Shown piece by piece: positions 1-8,742 of a stretch of 64,000 nucleotides of DNA. This DNA comes from Actinomadura physcomitrii (lineage in GTDB: Bacteria; Actinomycetota; Actinomycetes; Streptosporangiales; Streptosporangiaceae), in contig NZ_WBMS02000003.1 of NCBI RefSeq assembly GCF_008923205.2, positions 62,001-126,000 of the forward strand. The letters run 5' to 3'. The first letter of the stretch is position 1; every line of letters starts with the position of its first letter. Under the pieces are notes generated by a model. That model was not told where the DNA came from. It searched no databases and was given only the letters and a program-made list of their open reading frames with translations. The position numbers and the translations under genes are program-made.

Positions 1-1
1 C

Positions 2-643
2 GGCACCACCGCGTTCGCGGCGTGCGTGCACGCCGGGCAGGGCTGCGCGATCACCACCCGCCTGGTGGTGCCCCGCGAGCGCTACGACGAGGCGGTGGAG
101 ATCGCCGCCGCCACGATGGGCTCGCTCGGCGCGAAGGACCCCGCCGACCCCGGCACCATCTGCGGCCCCGTCATCTCCGCCGTTCAGCGCGACCGCGTGA
201 AGTCCTACCTCGACCTGGCCGCCGAGGAGGGCGGGCGGTTCGCGACCGGCGGCGGCGTCGCCGAGCAGGACGGCGACCTCGCCGGCGGGTTCTGGATCCA
301 GCCGACCGTCATCGCCGGCCTGGACAACACCGCGCGGGTCGCCCAGGAGGAGATCTTCGGGCCGGTGCTGACCGTCATCGCGCACGACGGCGACGACGAC
401 GCCGTCCGGATCGCCAACGAGTCGCCGTACGGGCTGTCCGGCTCGGTCGACTCCGGCGACCTGGACCGGGCCAAGGCGGTCGCGGCCCGGATCCGCACCG
501 GCACCATCGGCGTCAACGGCGGGCTGTGGTTCGGCGCGGACGCGCCGTTCGGCGGCTACAAGCAGTCCGGCATCGGCCGCGAGATGGGCGTGGCCGGGTT
601 CGAGGAGTACCTCGAGACCAAGACCACGGCCGAACCGGCCTAG
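2..643 (+). CDS. Aldehyde dehydrogenase, C-terminal part (cut by window edge)
   Basis: This is the C-terminal 213 residues of an NAD(P)-dependent aldehyde dehydrogenase, which oxidises an aldehyde to a carboxylic acid in the cytoplasm; the N-terminal half lies outside the window. The catalytic-cysteine motif GQGC is at about residues 12-15. The conserved EEIFGPVL segment follows near residue 117, and the PFGGYKQSGIGRE motif lies near the C-terminus, as in the ALDH superfamily. It is the first visible gene of a plus-strand catabolic operon and is followed after 35 bases by a 3-hydroxyisobutyrate-dehydrogenase-like gene. The family is certain, but the substrate is not visible; a semialdehyde from terpenoid or alicyclic breakdown would fit the neighbours. 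Confidence 0.93.
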   Translation, partial: GTTAFAACVHAGQGCAITTRLVVPRERYDEAVEIAAATMGSLGAKDPADPGTICGPVISAVQRDRVKSYLDLAAEEGGRFATGGGVAEQDGDLAGGFWIQPTVIAGLDNTARVAQEEIFGPVLTVIAHDGDDDAVRIANESPYGLSGSVDSGDLDRAKAVAARIRTGTIGVNGGLWFGADAPFGGYKQSGIGREMGVAGFEEYLETKTTAEPA

Positions 644-678
644 CACTCCATGGCTAGGCGGGGACGAGGAGGAAACCG

Positions 679-1545
679 ATGAGCGACATCGTCCGCGTCG
701 GATGGGTCGGGCTCGGCGACATCGGCAAGCCGATGGCGACCCGGCTGGCCGCGCAGCAGAGCGAGGCCGGGCTCGCCCTCGGCGTGTTCGACCTGGCCGC
801 CGCGCCGGTCGAGGAGCTGGTCGCGGCGGGAGCGAAGGCGGCCGGCGGCGCCGGCGCGCTCGCCGCCGGCAGCGACGTGCTGTGCGTCATGGTCAACAAC
901 GACGAGCAGGTCCGCTCGGTGCTGGACGAGGTGCTCGCCGCCGCCCCCGCCGGCCTCACCGTCGCGGTCCACTCGACCGTCGCCCCCGGGACGCCCGCCG
1001 AGCTGGCGGAGCTCGCCGCGCGGAAGGGCGTCCGGCTGGTCGACGCGCCCGTGTCGGGCGGCGTGATGGGCGCGGGCACCGGCGAGCTGGCCATCATGGT
1101 CGGCGGGACGGAGGAGGCCTTCGCCGCGGTCCGCCCCGTGCTGGACGTCCTGGCGAAGAAGGTCGTGCACGCCGGGCCGATCGGCGCGGGCACGAGGTTC
1201 AAGCTCGCCCGCAACCTGATGCACTACGCCGCCTTCACCGCGGCCACCGAGGCGCAGCGGCTGGCCGAGGCGGCCGGGCTCGACATCGTCGCGCTCGGCG
1301 AGGTCGTCCGGCACACCGACGCGCTCACCGGCGGCCCCGGAGCGATCATGTACCGCGACACGACCGCCGAGATGGCGCCGGGGTCGTTCTGGTTCACCAC
1401 CTTCGGCCACCTCAGGCAGCTCGCGGAGAAGGACCTCGACTTCGCGATCGCGCTGGCCGACGAGCTCGGCGTCGAGGTACCGATGGCCAGGATCGCGCGC
1501 GAGCGGCTCGCGCCCGGCCTGGGCTTTCCCGAGGAGCAGCGATGA
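679..1545 (+). CDS. NAD(P)-dependent oxidoreductase, 3-hydroxyisobutyrate dehydrogenase family
   Basis: A 288-residue beta-hydroxyacid dehydrogenase, the usual family length. The N-terminal Rossmann motif is VGWVGLGDIGKPMA (residues 7-20). The substrate-binding segment DAPVSGGVMGAGTGELAIM is near residue 120, and the catalytic-lysine region is GTRFKLARNLMH near 174-185. Members oxidise 3-hydroxy acids or reduce semialdehydes with NAD(P). An ATG preceded by a GAGGAGGAAAC ribosome-binding site supports the start. The stop overlaps the next start in an ATGA, so the two are probably translationally coupled. The substrate is unknown; pairing with an aldehyde dehydrogenase suggests a hydroxyacid to semialdehyde to diacid sequence. 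Confidence 0.9.
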   Translation: MSDIVRVGWVGLGDIGKPMATRLAAQQSEAGLALGVFDLAAAPVEELVAAGAKAAGGAGALAAGSDVLCVMVNNDEQVRSVLDEVLAAAPAGLTVAVHSTVAPGTPAELAELAARKGVRLVDAPVSGGVMGAGTGELAIMVGGTEEAFAAVRPVLDVLAKKVVHAGPIGAGTRFKLARNLMHYAAFTAATEAQRLAEAAGLDIVALGEVVRHTDALTGGPGAIMYRDTTAEMAPGSFWFTTFGHLRQLAEKDLDFAIALADELGVEVPMARIARERLAPGLGFPEEQR

Positions 1546-1970
1546 GCGACGACAAGACCGGGAAGTTCGACGACCTCCCGGAGCCGCGGGCCCGCGGCCT
1601 GCGCAAGATGGAGCAGGTCTACGGGTTCGACATGGCCGACGGGACCGGCGACTTCTTCCGCTACACCGCCGACCACCTGTTCGGCGACGTCTGGCAGCGG
1701 CCCGGCCTGTCCGACCGGGACCGGCGCCTGCTGCTGTTCGGGCTGCTGGCCGGGCAGGGCGCCGCCGACGTCCTCGGCATCCAGGTGCCCGCCGCGTACG
1801 CCGCCGGCGAGTTCGACGACGAGGCGCTGCGCGAGATCGTCGTGTTCCTCAGCCACTACGCGGGCTGGCCGAACGGCGCGCGGCTCAACTCGATCGTCGA
1901 GGAGACGATCGCCAAGGCGGCCCGCAAGGCCGCGCGGGAGGCCGCGCGGGCCGCCGGGAAGCAGGGCTGA
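1542..1970 (+). CDS. Carboxymuconolactone decarboxylase-like protein
   Basis: A 142-residue protein of the carboxymuconolactone decarboxylase/AhpD-like fold. Visible family features are the DLFGDVW-type helix (HLFGDVWQRPGLSDRDRRLL, residues about 41-60) and the later IREIVVFLSHYAGWPNGA-like helix near residue 108. The AhpD CxxC pair is absent, so a peroxidase role is unlikely and a decarboxylase, lactonase or uncharacterised role is more likely. The C-terminus is an Ala/Lys/Arg-rich tail (AKAARKAAREAARAAGKQG). It overlaps the upstream gene by four bases and lies eight bases before the next one, so it is inside the operon. Confidence 0.82.
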   Translation: MSDDKTGKFDDLPEPRARGLRKMEQVYGFDMADGTGDFFRYTADHLFGDVWQRPGLSDRDRRLLLFGLLAGQGAADVLGIQVPAAYAAGEFDDEALREIVVFLSHYAGWPNGARLNSIVEETIAKAARKAAREAARAAGKQG

Positions 1971-1978
1971 GGAGCACC

Positions 1979-3061
1979 ATGGCCATCCGCGTCCTGCACG
2001 TCGCGACCGGCAACGTCGGCCGCATCGCCCTGTCGCAGCTCATCGAGGACCCCCGCTTCGAGCTCGCCGGCCTCGTCGTGTCCGACCCCGCCAAGGTCGG
2101 GCGGGACGCCGGGGACCTCGCCGGACTCGGCACGGTCACCGGCGTGACCGCGACCGGCGACCTGGACGCCGCCCTCGCGGCGGCGCGGCCGGACTGCACG
2201 ACCTACTGCGCGATCGGGGAGACCCGGCTGCGCGAGGCGCTCGCCGACATCGAGAGGATCCTCGCGTCGGGCAGCAACGTCGCCGCGTCGTCGCCGGTGC
2301 CGCTGATCTACCCGTGGGGGCTGCTGCCCGACCGGATGATCGACCCGATCGAGAAGGCCTGCGAGGCCGGCGGGACGAGCCTGTTCGCCAGCGGCGTCGA
2401 CCCCGGCTGGGTCAACGACCTGCTGCCGTTCGCGATCGCGAGCACCTGCCAGCGGGTGGAGCAGGTGCGCTGCTCGGAGATCGCCGACTACGCGACCTAC
2501 GACGGCGGCCCGGTCATGTTCGACTTCATGGGCTTCGGACGCCCGCTGGACGACCTGCCGCGCATGTTCGAGCCGGGGATCCTCGCGGCGTCCTGGGGCG
2601 TCAGCCTCCGGATGATGGCCCGCGGCTTCGGCTTCGAGCTCGACGACATCACCGAGTCTTACGAGCGGGAACCGGCGCCGGAGGCGTTCGACGTGGCCGC
2701 CGGGCACATCCCGGCGGGCGGCGTCGCGGCGATGCGGTTCCAGATCACCGGCGTCTCCGCCGGCAAGGAGGTGCTGGTCATCGACCACACCACCCGGCTG
2801 CGCGGCGACCTGCGCCCCGACTGGCCGCGGCCCGCGCAGGACGGCGGCTCCTACCGGCTCGAGATCACCGGCGAGCCGTCCTACCGCGTCGACGTGTGCC
2901 CGACCAGCGCCAAGGGCGACCACAACCACGCCGCGATCGCCGCGGGCGCCGGACGCATCGTCAATGCGATCCCCGACGTCGTCGCGGCGCCGCCGGGCCT
3001 GCGAACCCCGCTCGACCTGCCGTTCAACACCGCCCGCGGCGTCTTCGCGGCGGCCCTGCCC

Positions 3062-3067
<6 letters not shown>
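1979..3067 (+). CDS. DapB/2,4-diaminopentanoate-dehydrogenase-like NAD(P)-binding protein
   Basis: A 362-residue protein with an N-terminal Rossmann fold beginning RVLHVATGNVGRIALSQL, followed by the LAGLVVSDPAKVGRDAG segment typical of the actinobacterial proteins annotated as dihydrodipicolinate reductase-like. It is much longer than true DapB (about 250 residues) and lacks an obvious DapB catalytic His-His motif, so lysine biosynthesis is not its likely role. Homologues sit in steroid and terpenoid catabolic clusters and may act on a keto or amino intermediate. Its TGA stop (3065-3067) lies inside the left arm of the poly-G/poly-C inverted repeat described separately. Reaction unknown. Confidence 0.85.
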
Positions 3068-3186
<119 letters not shown>

Positions 3187-3208
3187 CACACGAGAGAGAG
3201 GACATCCG

Positions 3209-3943
3209 ATGGGACGCGTGGACGGGAAGATCGCGCTGATCAGCGGCGGCGCGCGGGGCATCGGCGCCGCGAGCGCGCGGGCGCTGGTGGCCGAGGGCGC
3301 GAAGGTCGTGCTCGGCGACATCCTCGACGAGGAGGGCAAGGCCGTCGCGGACGAGCTGGGCGGCGCCGCCCGCTACGTCCATCTCGACGTGACCAGCCCC
3401 GACGACTGGACCGCCGCCGTGCGGACCGCCGTCACCGAGTTCGGCGGGCTGAACGTGCTGTTCAACAACGCCGGGATCGCCAACGGCGCCGCCATCAACC
3501 ACTTCAAGCTGGAGAAGTGGCGCAAGATCATCGACATCAACCTCACCGGCCCGTTCCTCGGCATCCGCGCGGCGGCGGACGCGCTGATCGCGGCCGGCGG
3601 CGGGTCGATCATCAACACCTCGTCCATCGAGGGGCTGCGCGGCACGTCCTGGGCGCACGGCTACGTGGCGTCCAAGTGGGGCCTGCGCGGCCTGACCAAG
3701 TCGGTCGCGATGGAGCTGGCGCCGCACGGCGTCCGGGTCAACTCGCTGCACCCCGGCCTGATCCGGACGCCGCTCACCGAGGGCATCCCCGACGACATGA
3801 TCCCGGTGCCGCTCGGCCGGCCCGGCGTGCCCGAGGACGTCGCGTCGTTCGTGGTCTTCCTGGCCAGCGACGAGTCCTCCTACGCCACCGGTTCGGAGTT
3901 CGTCATCGACGGCGGCACCGTCAACCAGATCCCGCACAAGTGA
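3209..3943 (+). CDS. SDR family NAD(P)-dependent oxidoreductase
   Basis: A 244-residue classical short-chain dehydrogenase. The cofactor motif SGGARGIG is at residues 12-19. A structural NNAG lies near residue 88, the catalytic Ser is in NTSS, and the YVASK tetrad motif is near residue 153. PGLIRTPL follows, and the C-terminus has GSEFVIDGG. Its sequence resembles 3-alpha/20-beta-hydroxysteroid dehydrogenases, so alcohol/ketone interconversion on a cyclic or steroid-like substrate is likely. The start is the ATG after GAGAGAGAGGACATCCG. An open frame continues upstream across the poly-G/poly-C repeat in the same frame, but would give an implausible Gly/Pro homopolymer N-terminus and was rejected. 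A short GC hairpin (3946-3961) follows the stop. Confidence 0.92.
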   Translation: MGRVDGKIALISGGARGIGAASARALVAEGAKVVLGDILDEEGKAVADELGGAARYVHLDVTSPDDWTAAVRTAVTEFGGLNVLFNNAGIANGAAINHFKLEKWRKIIDINLTGPFLGIRAAADALIAAGGGSIINTSSIEGLRGTSWAHGYVASKWGLRGLTKSVAMELAPHGVRVNSLHPGLIRTPLTEGIPDDMIPVPLGRPGVPEDVASFVVFLASDESSYATGSEFVIDGGTVNQIPHK

Positions 3944-3998
3944 GCCCGGCCGCACGGCCGGCGCCGATTCGAGACGCACCGATTCAAAGCAGGGACCG

Positions 3999-5486
3999 AT
4001 GAACGCACAGACCCCGGCCGGAATGGCCGTCCCCCCGGTGGTGCCGGCCGCGGACCTGCCCGCCGATGCCGAGCGGTTCGACGTCGTGGTGGTGGGCTTC
4101 GGGATCGCCGGAGGGTGCGCGGCGCTGGAGGCCGCGCGCTCGGGAGCCCGGGTGCTGCTCTTGGAGCGGGCCGCCGTGCACGGCGGTACGTCGAGCATGT
4201 CGGGCGGCCACTTCTACCTCGGCGGCGGCACCGCCGTGCAGAAGGCGACGGGCCACGACGACACCGTCGAGGCGATGGCGCGCTACCTGATGGAGAGCAC
4301 CAAGGATCCCGACGAGGAGAAGATCCGGGCCTACTGCGCGGGATCGGTCGCGCACTTCGACTGGCTGGAGGCGCTCGGGTTCGAGTTCGAGCGGTCCTAC
4401 TTCCCGGGGAAGGCGGTGATCCAGCCCGGCACCGAAGGGCTGATGTTCACCGGCAACGAGAAGGTGTGGCCCTTCCGCGACGAGGTCGCCCCGGCGCCGC
4501 GCGGGCACAAGGTGCCGGTGCCCGGCGACACCGAGGGCACCAAGATCGTGATGGACCTGCTGCGGGACCGGGTCGAGGAGGCCGGCGTCGAGGTCCGCTA
4601 CGAGACCGGCGCGACCAACCTCGTGGTGGACGCCGGCGGTACGGTCACCGGCGTCGCCTGGCGGAACTTCGACCGGACGGGTGCGGTCGCCGCGGCCGCG
4701 GTGGTGCTCGCGGCCGGCGGGTTCGTGATGAACGCCGACATGGTCGCCGCCTACACGCCCGCCCTCGGCGAGAAGCTGTTCACGCTCGGCAGCACCTACG
4801 ACGACGGGCTCGGCATCCGGCTCGGCCAGTCCGCCGGCGCGGCGCTGGAGCACATGGACGAGCCGTTCATCACCGCGCCGTTCTACCCGCCGTCGTCGCT
4901 GGTCAAGGGCCTGATCGTGAACAACCGCGGGGAGCGGTTCGTGGCCGAGGACAGCTACCACGCGCGCACCTCGTACTTCGTGCTCAAGCAGCCGGGCGCC
5001 GCGGCGTACCTCATCGCCGACAGCGACCACATGGACGAGCAGCGGATGCCGCTCGTCCCGCTGAAGGACGGCTACGAGACGATCGAGGAGATGGAGGCCG
5101 GCCTGAAGCTGCCCCCCGGCTCGCTGACGGCGACGATGGCGCGCTACAACGAGCACGCCGCGCGCGGCGAGGATCCCGACTTCCACAAGCACCCCGACTG
5201 GCTCGCGCCGCAGACCAACGGGCCATGGGGCGTCTACGACCTGACCCTCGGCACCGCCCTGTACGCCGGTTTCACGCTCGGCGGCATGGCCACCACGGTC
5301 GACGGCGAGGTGCGGCGGCCCGACGGGTCGGTCATCGGCGGGCTCTACGCGGCCGGGGCCTGCGCGTCCAACATCGCCCAGGACGGCGCCGGGTACTGCT
5401 CGGGCACCCAGCTGGGCGAGGGCTCGTTCTTCGGCCGCCGCGCCGGCATCGCCGCGGCGGCGCGGGCGCGCGCCGCGACCCGGTAG
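3999..5486 (+). CDS. FAD-dependent 3-ketosteroid dehydrogenase-like flavoprotein
   Basis: A 495-residue flavoprotein of the fumarate reductase/3-ketosteroid delta-1-dehydrogenase superfamily. A dinucleotide-binding VVVVGFGIAGG motif lies at about residues 30-40, followed by GGTSSMSGGHFYLGGG, the segment that contacts FAD in KstD-type enzymes. The C-terminal GLYAAGACASNIAQ and GEGSFFGRRAG segments close the FAD site. Such enzymes introduce or remove a C=C bond next to a ring ketone. It is the last gene of the operon and is followed by a convergent esterase. The assignment to this superfamily is firm; the exact ring substrate and regiochemistry (delta-1 versus delta-4) are inferred from resemblance only. 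Confidence 0.85.
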   Translation: MNAQTPAGMAVPPVVPAADLPADAERFDVVVVGFGIAGGCAALEAARSGARVLLLERAAVHGGTSSMSGGHFYLGGGTAVQKATGHDDTVEAMARYLMESTKDPDEEKIRAYCAGSVAHFDWLEALGFEFERSYFPGKAVIQPGTEGLMFTGNEKVWPFRDEVAPAPRGHKVPVPGDTEGTKIVMDLLRDRVEEAGVEVRYETGATNLVVDAGGTVTGVAWRNFDRTGAVAAAAVVLAAGGFVMNADMVAAYTPALGEKLFTLGSTYDDGLGIRLGQSAGAALEHMDEPFITAPFYPPSSLVKGLIVNNRGERFVAEDSYHARTSYFVLKQPGAAAYLIADSDHMDEQRMPLVPLKDGYETIEEMEAGLKLPPGSLTATMARYNEHAARGEDPDFHKHPDWLAPQTNGPWGVYDLTLGTALYAGFTLGGMATTVDGEVRRPDGSVIGGLYAAGACASNIAQDGAGYCSGTQLGEGSFFGRRAGIAAAARARAATR

Positions 5487-5508
5487 GTCCGCCGCGCGCC
5501 CCCGGCGT

Positions 5509-6468
5509 CTAGGCGCGCTGCTCGGCGGTGCCCAGCGCGCGGCTGAGCGCGTCGAGCCGGTCGGCGGCCATCCGGCGGGAGACGGCGGCGTCCGGGATCA
5601 GACCTGAGCCGTGGAACGTCCCCGGGTAGTGGTGCACCTCCGTGCCGACGCCCGCCTGGACGAGCCGCAGCGCGTAGCCGAGGCCCTCGTCGCGGAGCGG
5701 GTCGAACTCGCAGGTGGTGACGTAGGCGGGCGGCAGGCCGGTGAGGTCCTCGGCGCGGGCGGGCGCCGCGTAGGGCGAGACCCCGGCGGTGCCGCGCACC
5801 CCCTTGCCGAGGTAGTAGTCCCAGCTCAGCTCGGCGTTCGGGCGGTTCCAGATCGGGGTGTCGGTGAACGCGCGCATCGACGGGGTGTCGAGCCGGTCGT
5901 CGAGCTCGGGGACGCCGAGGAGCTGGAAGCACAGCGCCGGGCCGCCGCGGTCGCGGGCCAGCAGCGCGGTCGCGGCGGACAGGCCGCCGCCCGCGCTCTC
6001 GCCGCCCACCGCCAGCCGGCCCGGGTCGATGCCGAGATCGGCGGCGTTCGCGGCGGTCCAGGTCAGCGCCGCGTAGCAGTCCTCGAGACCGGCGGGGAAC
6101 GGGTGCTCGGGCGCGAGCCGGTACTCCACGGACAGGACCACCGCGCCGACCTCCGCCGCGATGCACAGCGCGTCGTCGTGGAAGGCGTCGACGGTGCCGA
6201 GGACGAACCCGCCGCCGTGGATGTAGAGCAGGCCGGGCAGCGGGCCCTCGGCGGCGGCCGGGGTGAAGATCCGCACCGGCACGTCCGGGGCGCCGTCCGG
6301 GCCGGGGACGGCGACGTCGCGGACGTCGACCGGGACGGACGGCTCGTACCGGGGCCGGTCGGCGAGCAGCCGGTCGTCGGCCTCCCGCATCGCCACGGGG
6401 TCGGTCAGCGTGATCTCGGGGATCATGGAGATCCACGGGGCGAGCTCCGGGTCGAAGGCGTACGGCAC
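5509..6468 (-). CDS. Alpha/beta hydrolase, hormone-sensitive-lipase-type esterase
   Basis: A 319-residue esterase. The oxyanion-hole motif HGGG is at residues 84-87, the nucleophile motif GGESAGG lies near residue 160, and the catalytic His is in YPGTFHGSG near residue 287. These are diagnostic of the HSL (family IV) carboxylesterases, which hydrolyse short-to-medium acyl esters. I chose the GTG at 6468-6466 because AGAGGAG lies seven bases upstream; the frame stays open for another 180 codons but that part has no protein-like sequence. It converges on the operon ending at 5486 and diverges from the regulator starting at 6591, which may control it. The substrate is unknown. Confidence 0.9.
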   Translation of the reverse strand: MPYAFDPELAPWISMIPEITLTDPVAMREADDRLLADRPRYEPSVPVDVRDVAVPGPDGAPDVPVRIFTPAAAEGPLPGLLYIHGGGFVLGTVDAFHDDALCIAAEVGAVVLSVEYRLAPEHPFPAGLEDCYAALTWTAANAADLGIDPGRLAVGGESAGGGLSAATALLARDRGGPALCFQLLGVPELDDRLDTPSMRAFTDTPIWNRPNAELSWDYYLGKGVRGTAGVSPYAAPARAEDLTGLPPAYVTTCEFDPLRDEGLGYALRLVQAGVGTEVHHYPGTFHGSGLIPDAAVSRRMAADRLDALSRALGTAEQRA

Positions 6469-6590
6469 GGTCCGGCTCCTCTCGGCGGCTGACCACCAGT
6501 TTCGCCGCGATCCGCGGCCCCGCCCAGCCGCCGACCGGCGGGGATCGCCGGCCGGAATCCGCCGATCGTCGGGTGGCGTACGATCCGTCC

Positions 6591-7622
6591 ATGAAAGGGC
6601 TGCTCCTGCGATTGTCGGGGCTGGACGCCGACGCGGAGAACGCCGTCCGGGTGATCGGGTTCTTCGACCGGCTGATCGCGGGACGCGCGAGCCCGCAGGC
6701 GCTGGTGCGCGCCACCGCCGCGCTCGCCGAGTGCCCCGCCGGGCTGGCCGACCCGGCGCGCGGGATCTCGCTGCGCTCCAAGCCCGGCGCGGCGCCGGGG
6801 GAGCGGGCCGTCCGGGAGTTCGCCGAGACCGGGCTCGTATGGCTGGAGCGGTCCGGCGCGCCGCTCCCGCTGGACGAGATCGTCCTCGAACGGTTCGCCT
6901 TCGCCGCGACGGTCCTGCTGGAGCGCGAGCGCGACGACCGGGACGACGCCGCGCTGGTGGACCTGGTGGTGTCGGCGGACGCCGCGGAGGCCGAGCGGTC
7001 CCGGGCGCTGCGGGCACTGCGGTTCGATCCGTCCGCCCCGCTGCACGTGCTGGCCGTCGCGGGCGGCGACGCGGCCGCGGTGCTCACAGCACTTGGCCGG
7101 GACGCCCGCGCCGCCGCGTTCGGGCACGTCCACGCGGTGCTGGCCCGGGACGTCCCGGCGGACCTGGAGCACCGGACGCCGGACGGCACCCGGATCGGGA
7201 TCGGCCCCGCGCTGCCCGGCGCCGGCGCGCCGGAGTCGTGGCGGCTGGCCCGGTCCGCGCTGCGGTTCACGACGCTCGGCGACGGGCTCGCCGCGGTGGT
7301 GCGCCACGACCGGCTCGGCGGGCTCGCCGCGATCGCCGCGCGGCTGCGTCCCGAGGACATCGCGCAGGTCGCGGACGTGGCGGCGCTGGACCGGCTCGCC
7401 GCCGAACCGCACGGCGACGACGTCCTCGCGGTGCTGGTCGCGTTCTGCGCGACGGGCTCGACCCGCAAGGCCGCCGCCCGCGTGCACCGCCACCACAGCA
7501 CGATCGCGGCGCGGCTGTCGCACGCGGAGCGGCGCCTCGGGTTCTCCTTCCACGCGCCCGGCGGGCGGCTGCGGCTGGACCTGGCGCTGCTGCTCCGCCA
7601 CCTGCGGGACGAACCGGGCTGA
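6591..7622 (+). CDS. PucR/CdaR-like helix-turn-helix regulator
   Basis: A 343-residue protein whose C-terminus carries a PucR-type HTH: TGSTRKAAARVHRHHSTIAA near residues 292-311, followed by a second helix HAERRLGFSFHAPGGRLRL. The upstream region has no recognisable enzyme motif and fits a sensory/GAF-like domain (about residues 1-130) and a CdaR-type middle domain. These regulators usually act on adjacent operons. It is divergent from the esterase with 122 bases between starts. The start could be the ATG at 6591 or the in-frame GTG at 6573; neither has a clear ribosome-binding site, so the transcript may be leaderless. Ligand unknown. Confidence 0.8.
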   Translation: MKGLLLRLSGLDADAENAVRVIGFFDRLIAGRASPQALVRATAALAECPAGLADPARGISLRSKPGAAPGERAVREFAETGLVWLERSGAPLPLDEIVLERFAFAATVLLERERDDRDDAALVDLVVSADAAEAERSRALRALRFDPSAPLHVLAVAGGDAAAVLTALGRDARAAAFGHVHAVLARDVPADLEHRTPDGTRIGIGPALPGAGAPESWRLARSALRFTTLGDGLAAVVRHDRLGGLAAIAARLRPEDIAQVADVAALDRLAAEPHGDDVLAVLVAFCATGSTRKAAARVHRHHSTIAARLSHAERRLGFSFHAPGGRLRLDLALLLRHLRDEPG

Positions 7623-7744
7623 GTCCCCGTCAACTCTTGCCTTATTGATCATCCGTAGGCAGCCTCTTGTGGTATGGGAGACGCCTGCCCGACCGTCCTC
7701 GCCCCGGTTCCCCCGCCGCCACCGCCGAACGACGGGAGGCGCCC

Positions 7745-8190
7745 GTGAGCTTCTCCGACTACCTCGCCGACCGCTGGCCGACGATCGCCCGGCAGATGGC
7801 CGAGCACGCCGAGGTGGTGCTGATCGCCGTCGGCATCGCCGCGGTGATCGGGATCGGCCTCGGCATCGCGGTGGAGGGCCGGCCGCGGCTGAGCCGGCTC
7901 GCGCTCGGCGTCACCGGCACCATGCTGACCGTCCCGTCGCTGGCGCTGTTCGGCCTGCTGATCCCGCTGTTCGGGCTGGGCCTGGCGCCGACGATCACCG
8001 CGCTGGTGCTGTACGCGGTGTTCCCGATCCTGCGCAACACGATCACCGGCCTGGAGTCGGTGCCGGGCGCGGTCGAGGAGGCCGCGCGGGGCATGGGGCT
8101 CGGCCGCGCGAGCCGGATGCTGCGGATCCGGCTGCCGCTCGCCTGGCCGGTCGTGCTCACCGGCGTCCGGGTCGCCACGATCATGACCTG
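7745..8190 (+). pseudogene. opuCB-like: Osmoprotectant ABC permease, 3'-truncated remnant
   Basis: The first 148 or so codons of a glycine betaine/carnitine/choline-type permease. It starts at GTG 7745 after GGGAGGCGCCC. TM segments are visible at VVLIAVGIAAVIGIGLGI and MLTVPSLALFGLLIPLFGL, then the inner-membrane coupling loop VEEAARGMGLGRASRMLRI of the BPD transporter family. Homology stops at GVRVATIM (about 8185). The frame then runs to 8464 as arginine-rich nonsense, while a different frame encodes the tail of a substrate-binding protein. About 80 C-terminal codons of the permease are missing. With no ATPase next to it, the gene is very unlikely to work. An assembly collapse is the alternative. 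Confidence 0.8.
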
Positions 8191-8643
8191 GCGCGCACCG
8201 ACCCGGCGAAGGCGTCCACGTGCGTGGCCAGCGAGTTCGCCGGACGCAGCGACGGGTGGCCGGGACTGCAGAAGGCGTACGGGTTCACGCTGCCGAAGTC
8301 GTCGGTCGCGACCCTCGCCGAGGGCGCCATCTACGACGCCATCGGCAAGGGCAAGCCGTGCGACTTCGGCGAGGTCGCGACGACCGACGGCCGGATCAAG
8401 GCGCTCGGCCTCACCTCGATCCCCGACGACAAGAAGTTCTTCCCCGTCTACAACCCCGCGCTGACGCTGCGCGACTCCGTTTACAAGGACCACCCGGCCA
8501 TCGAGAAGATCATGAACCCGATCGCGGCGGCGCTCAGCGACTCGGTCCTGCAGACCCTCAACGGCGAGGTCGACATCAAGGGCGAGGAGGCCACCGACGT
8601 CGCGCAGAAGTGGCTGCAGTCGAAGGGCTTCATCGGCGAGTAG
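8191..8643 (+). pseudogene. opuCC-like: Osmoprotectant substrate-binding protein, C-terminal remnant
   Basis: From about 8191 a different reading frame encodes the last 150 codons of a glycine betaine/choline substrate-binding protein. Recognisable segments are TDPAKASTCVASEFAGR, DGWPGLQKAYGF, the mid-domain YDAIGKGKPCDFGEVATTDG and the C-terminal NGEVDIKGEEATDVAQKWL. The N-terminal half with its signal peptide is gone, and there is no ribosome-binding site or start at the junction. It is the 3' end of the operon whose 5' end is the permease remnant immediately upstream. The deletion must have removed the permease tail, presumably an ATPase and second permease, and the start of this gene. A stem-loop at 8653-8686 follows. 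Confidence 0.8.
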
Positions 8644-8652
8644 GGACCGCCG

Positions 8653-8686
8653 GGACGCCGGGGTCCGTTGTTCCGCCCCGGCGTTC
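8653..8686 (+). terminator. Stem-loop after osmoprotectant operon remnant
   Basis: ACGCCGGGG (8655-8663) and CCCCGGCGT (8676-8684) form a nine-base GC stem with a twelve-base loop, extendable by a G-U and a G-C pair. It begins ten bases after the stop of the binding-protein remnant. There is no U-tract, as is usual for high-GC actinomycete terminators. It is probably the original operon terminator. Confidence 0.55.
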
Positions 8687-8742
8687 CCCGGGCAGGACAC
8701 CAGGGTGGCCGAATCCGCGAAATCGCGGGGGAGGGATCTGGG

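Noticed and set aside
3946-3961. Short hairpin after the SDR as a terminator
   Set aside because: Seven-base stem with a two-base centre in very GC-rich DNA; too weak to call, and the operon appears to continue.
7093-8643. One 516-codon frame ending in the binding-protein remnant
   Set aside because: Its first two thirds are shadow sequence under the regulator and permease genes; only the last 150 codons are protein-like.
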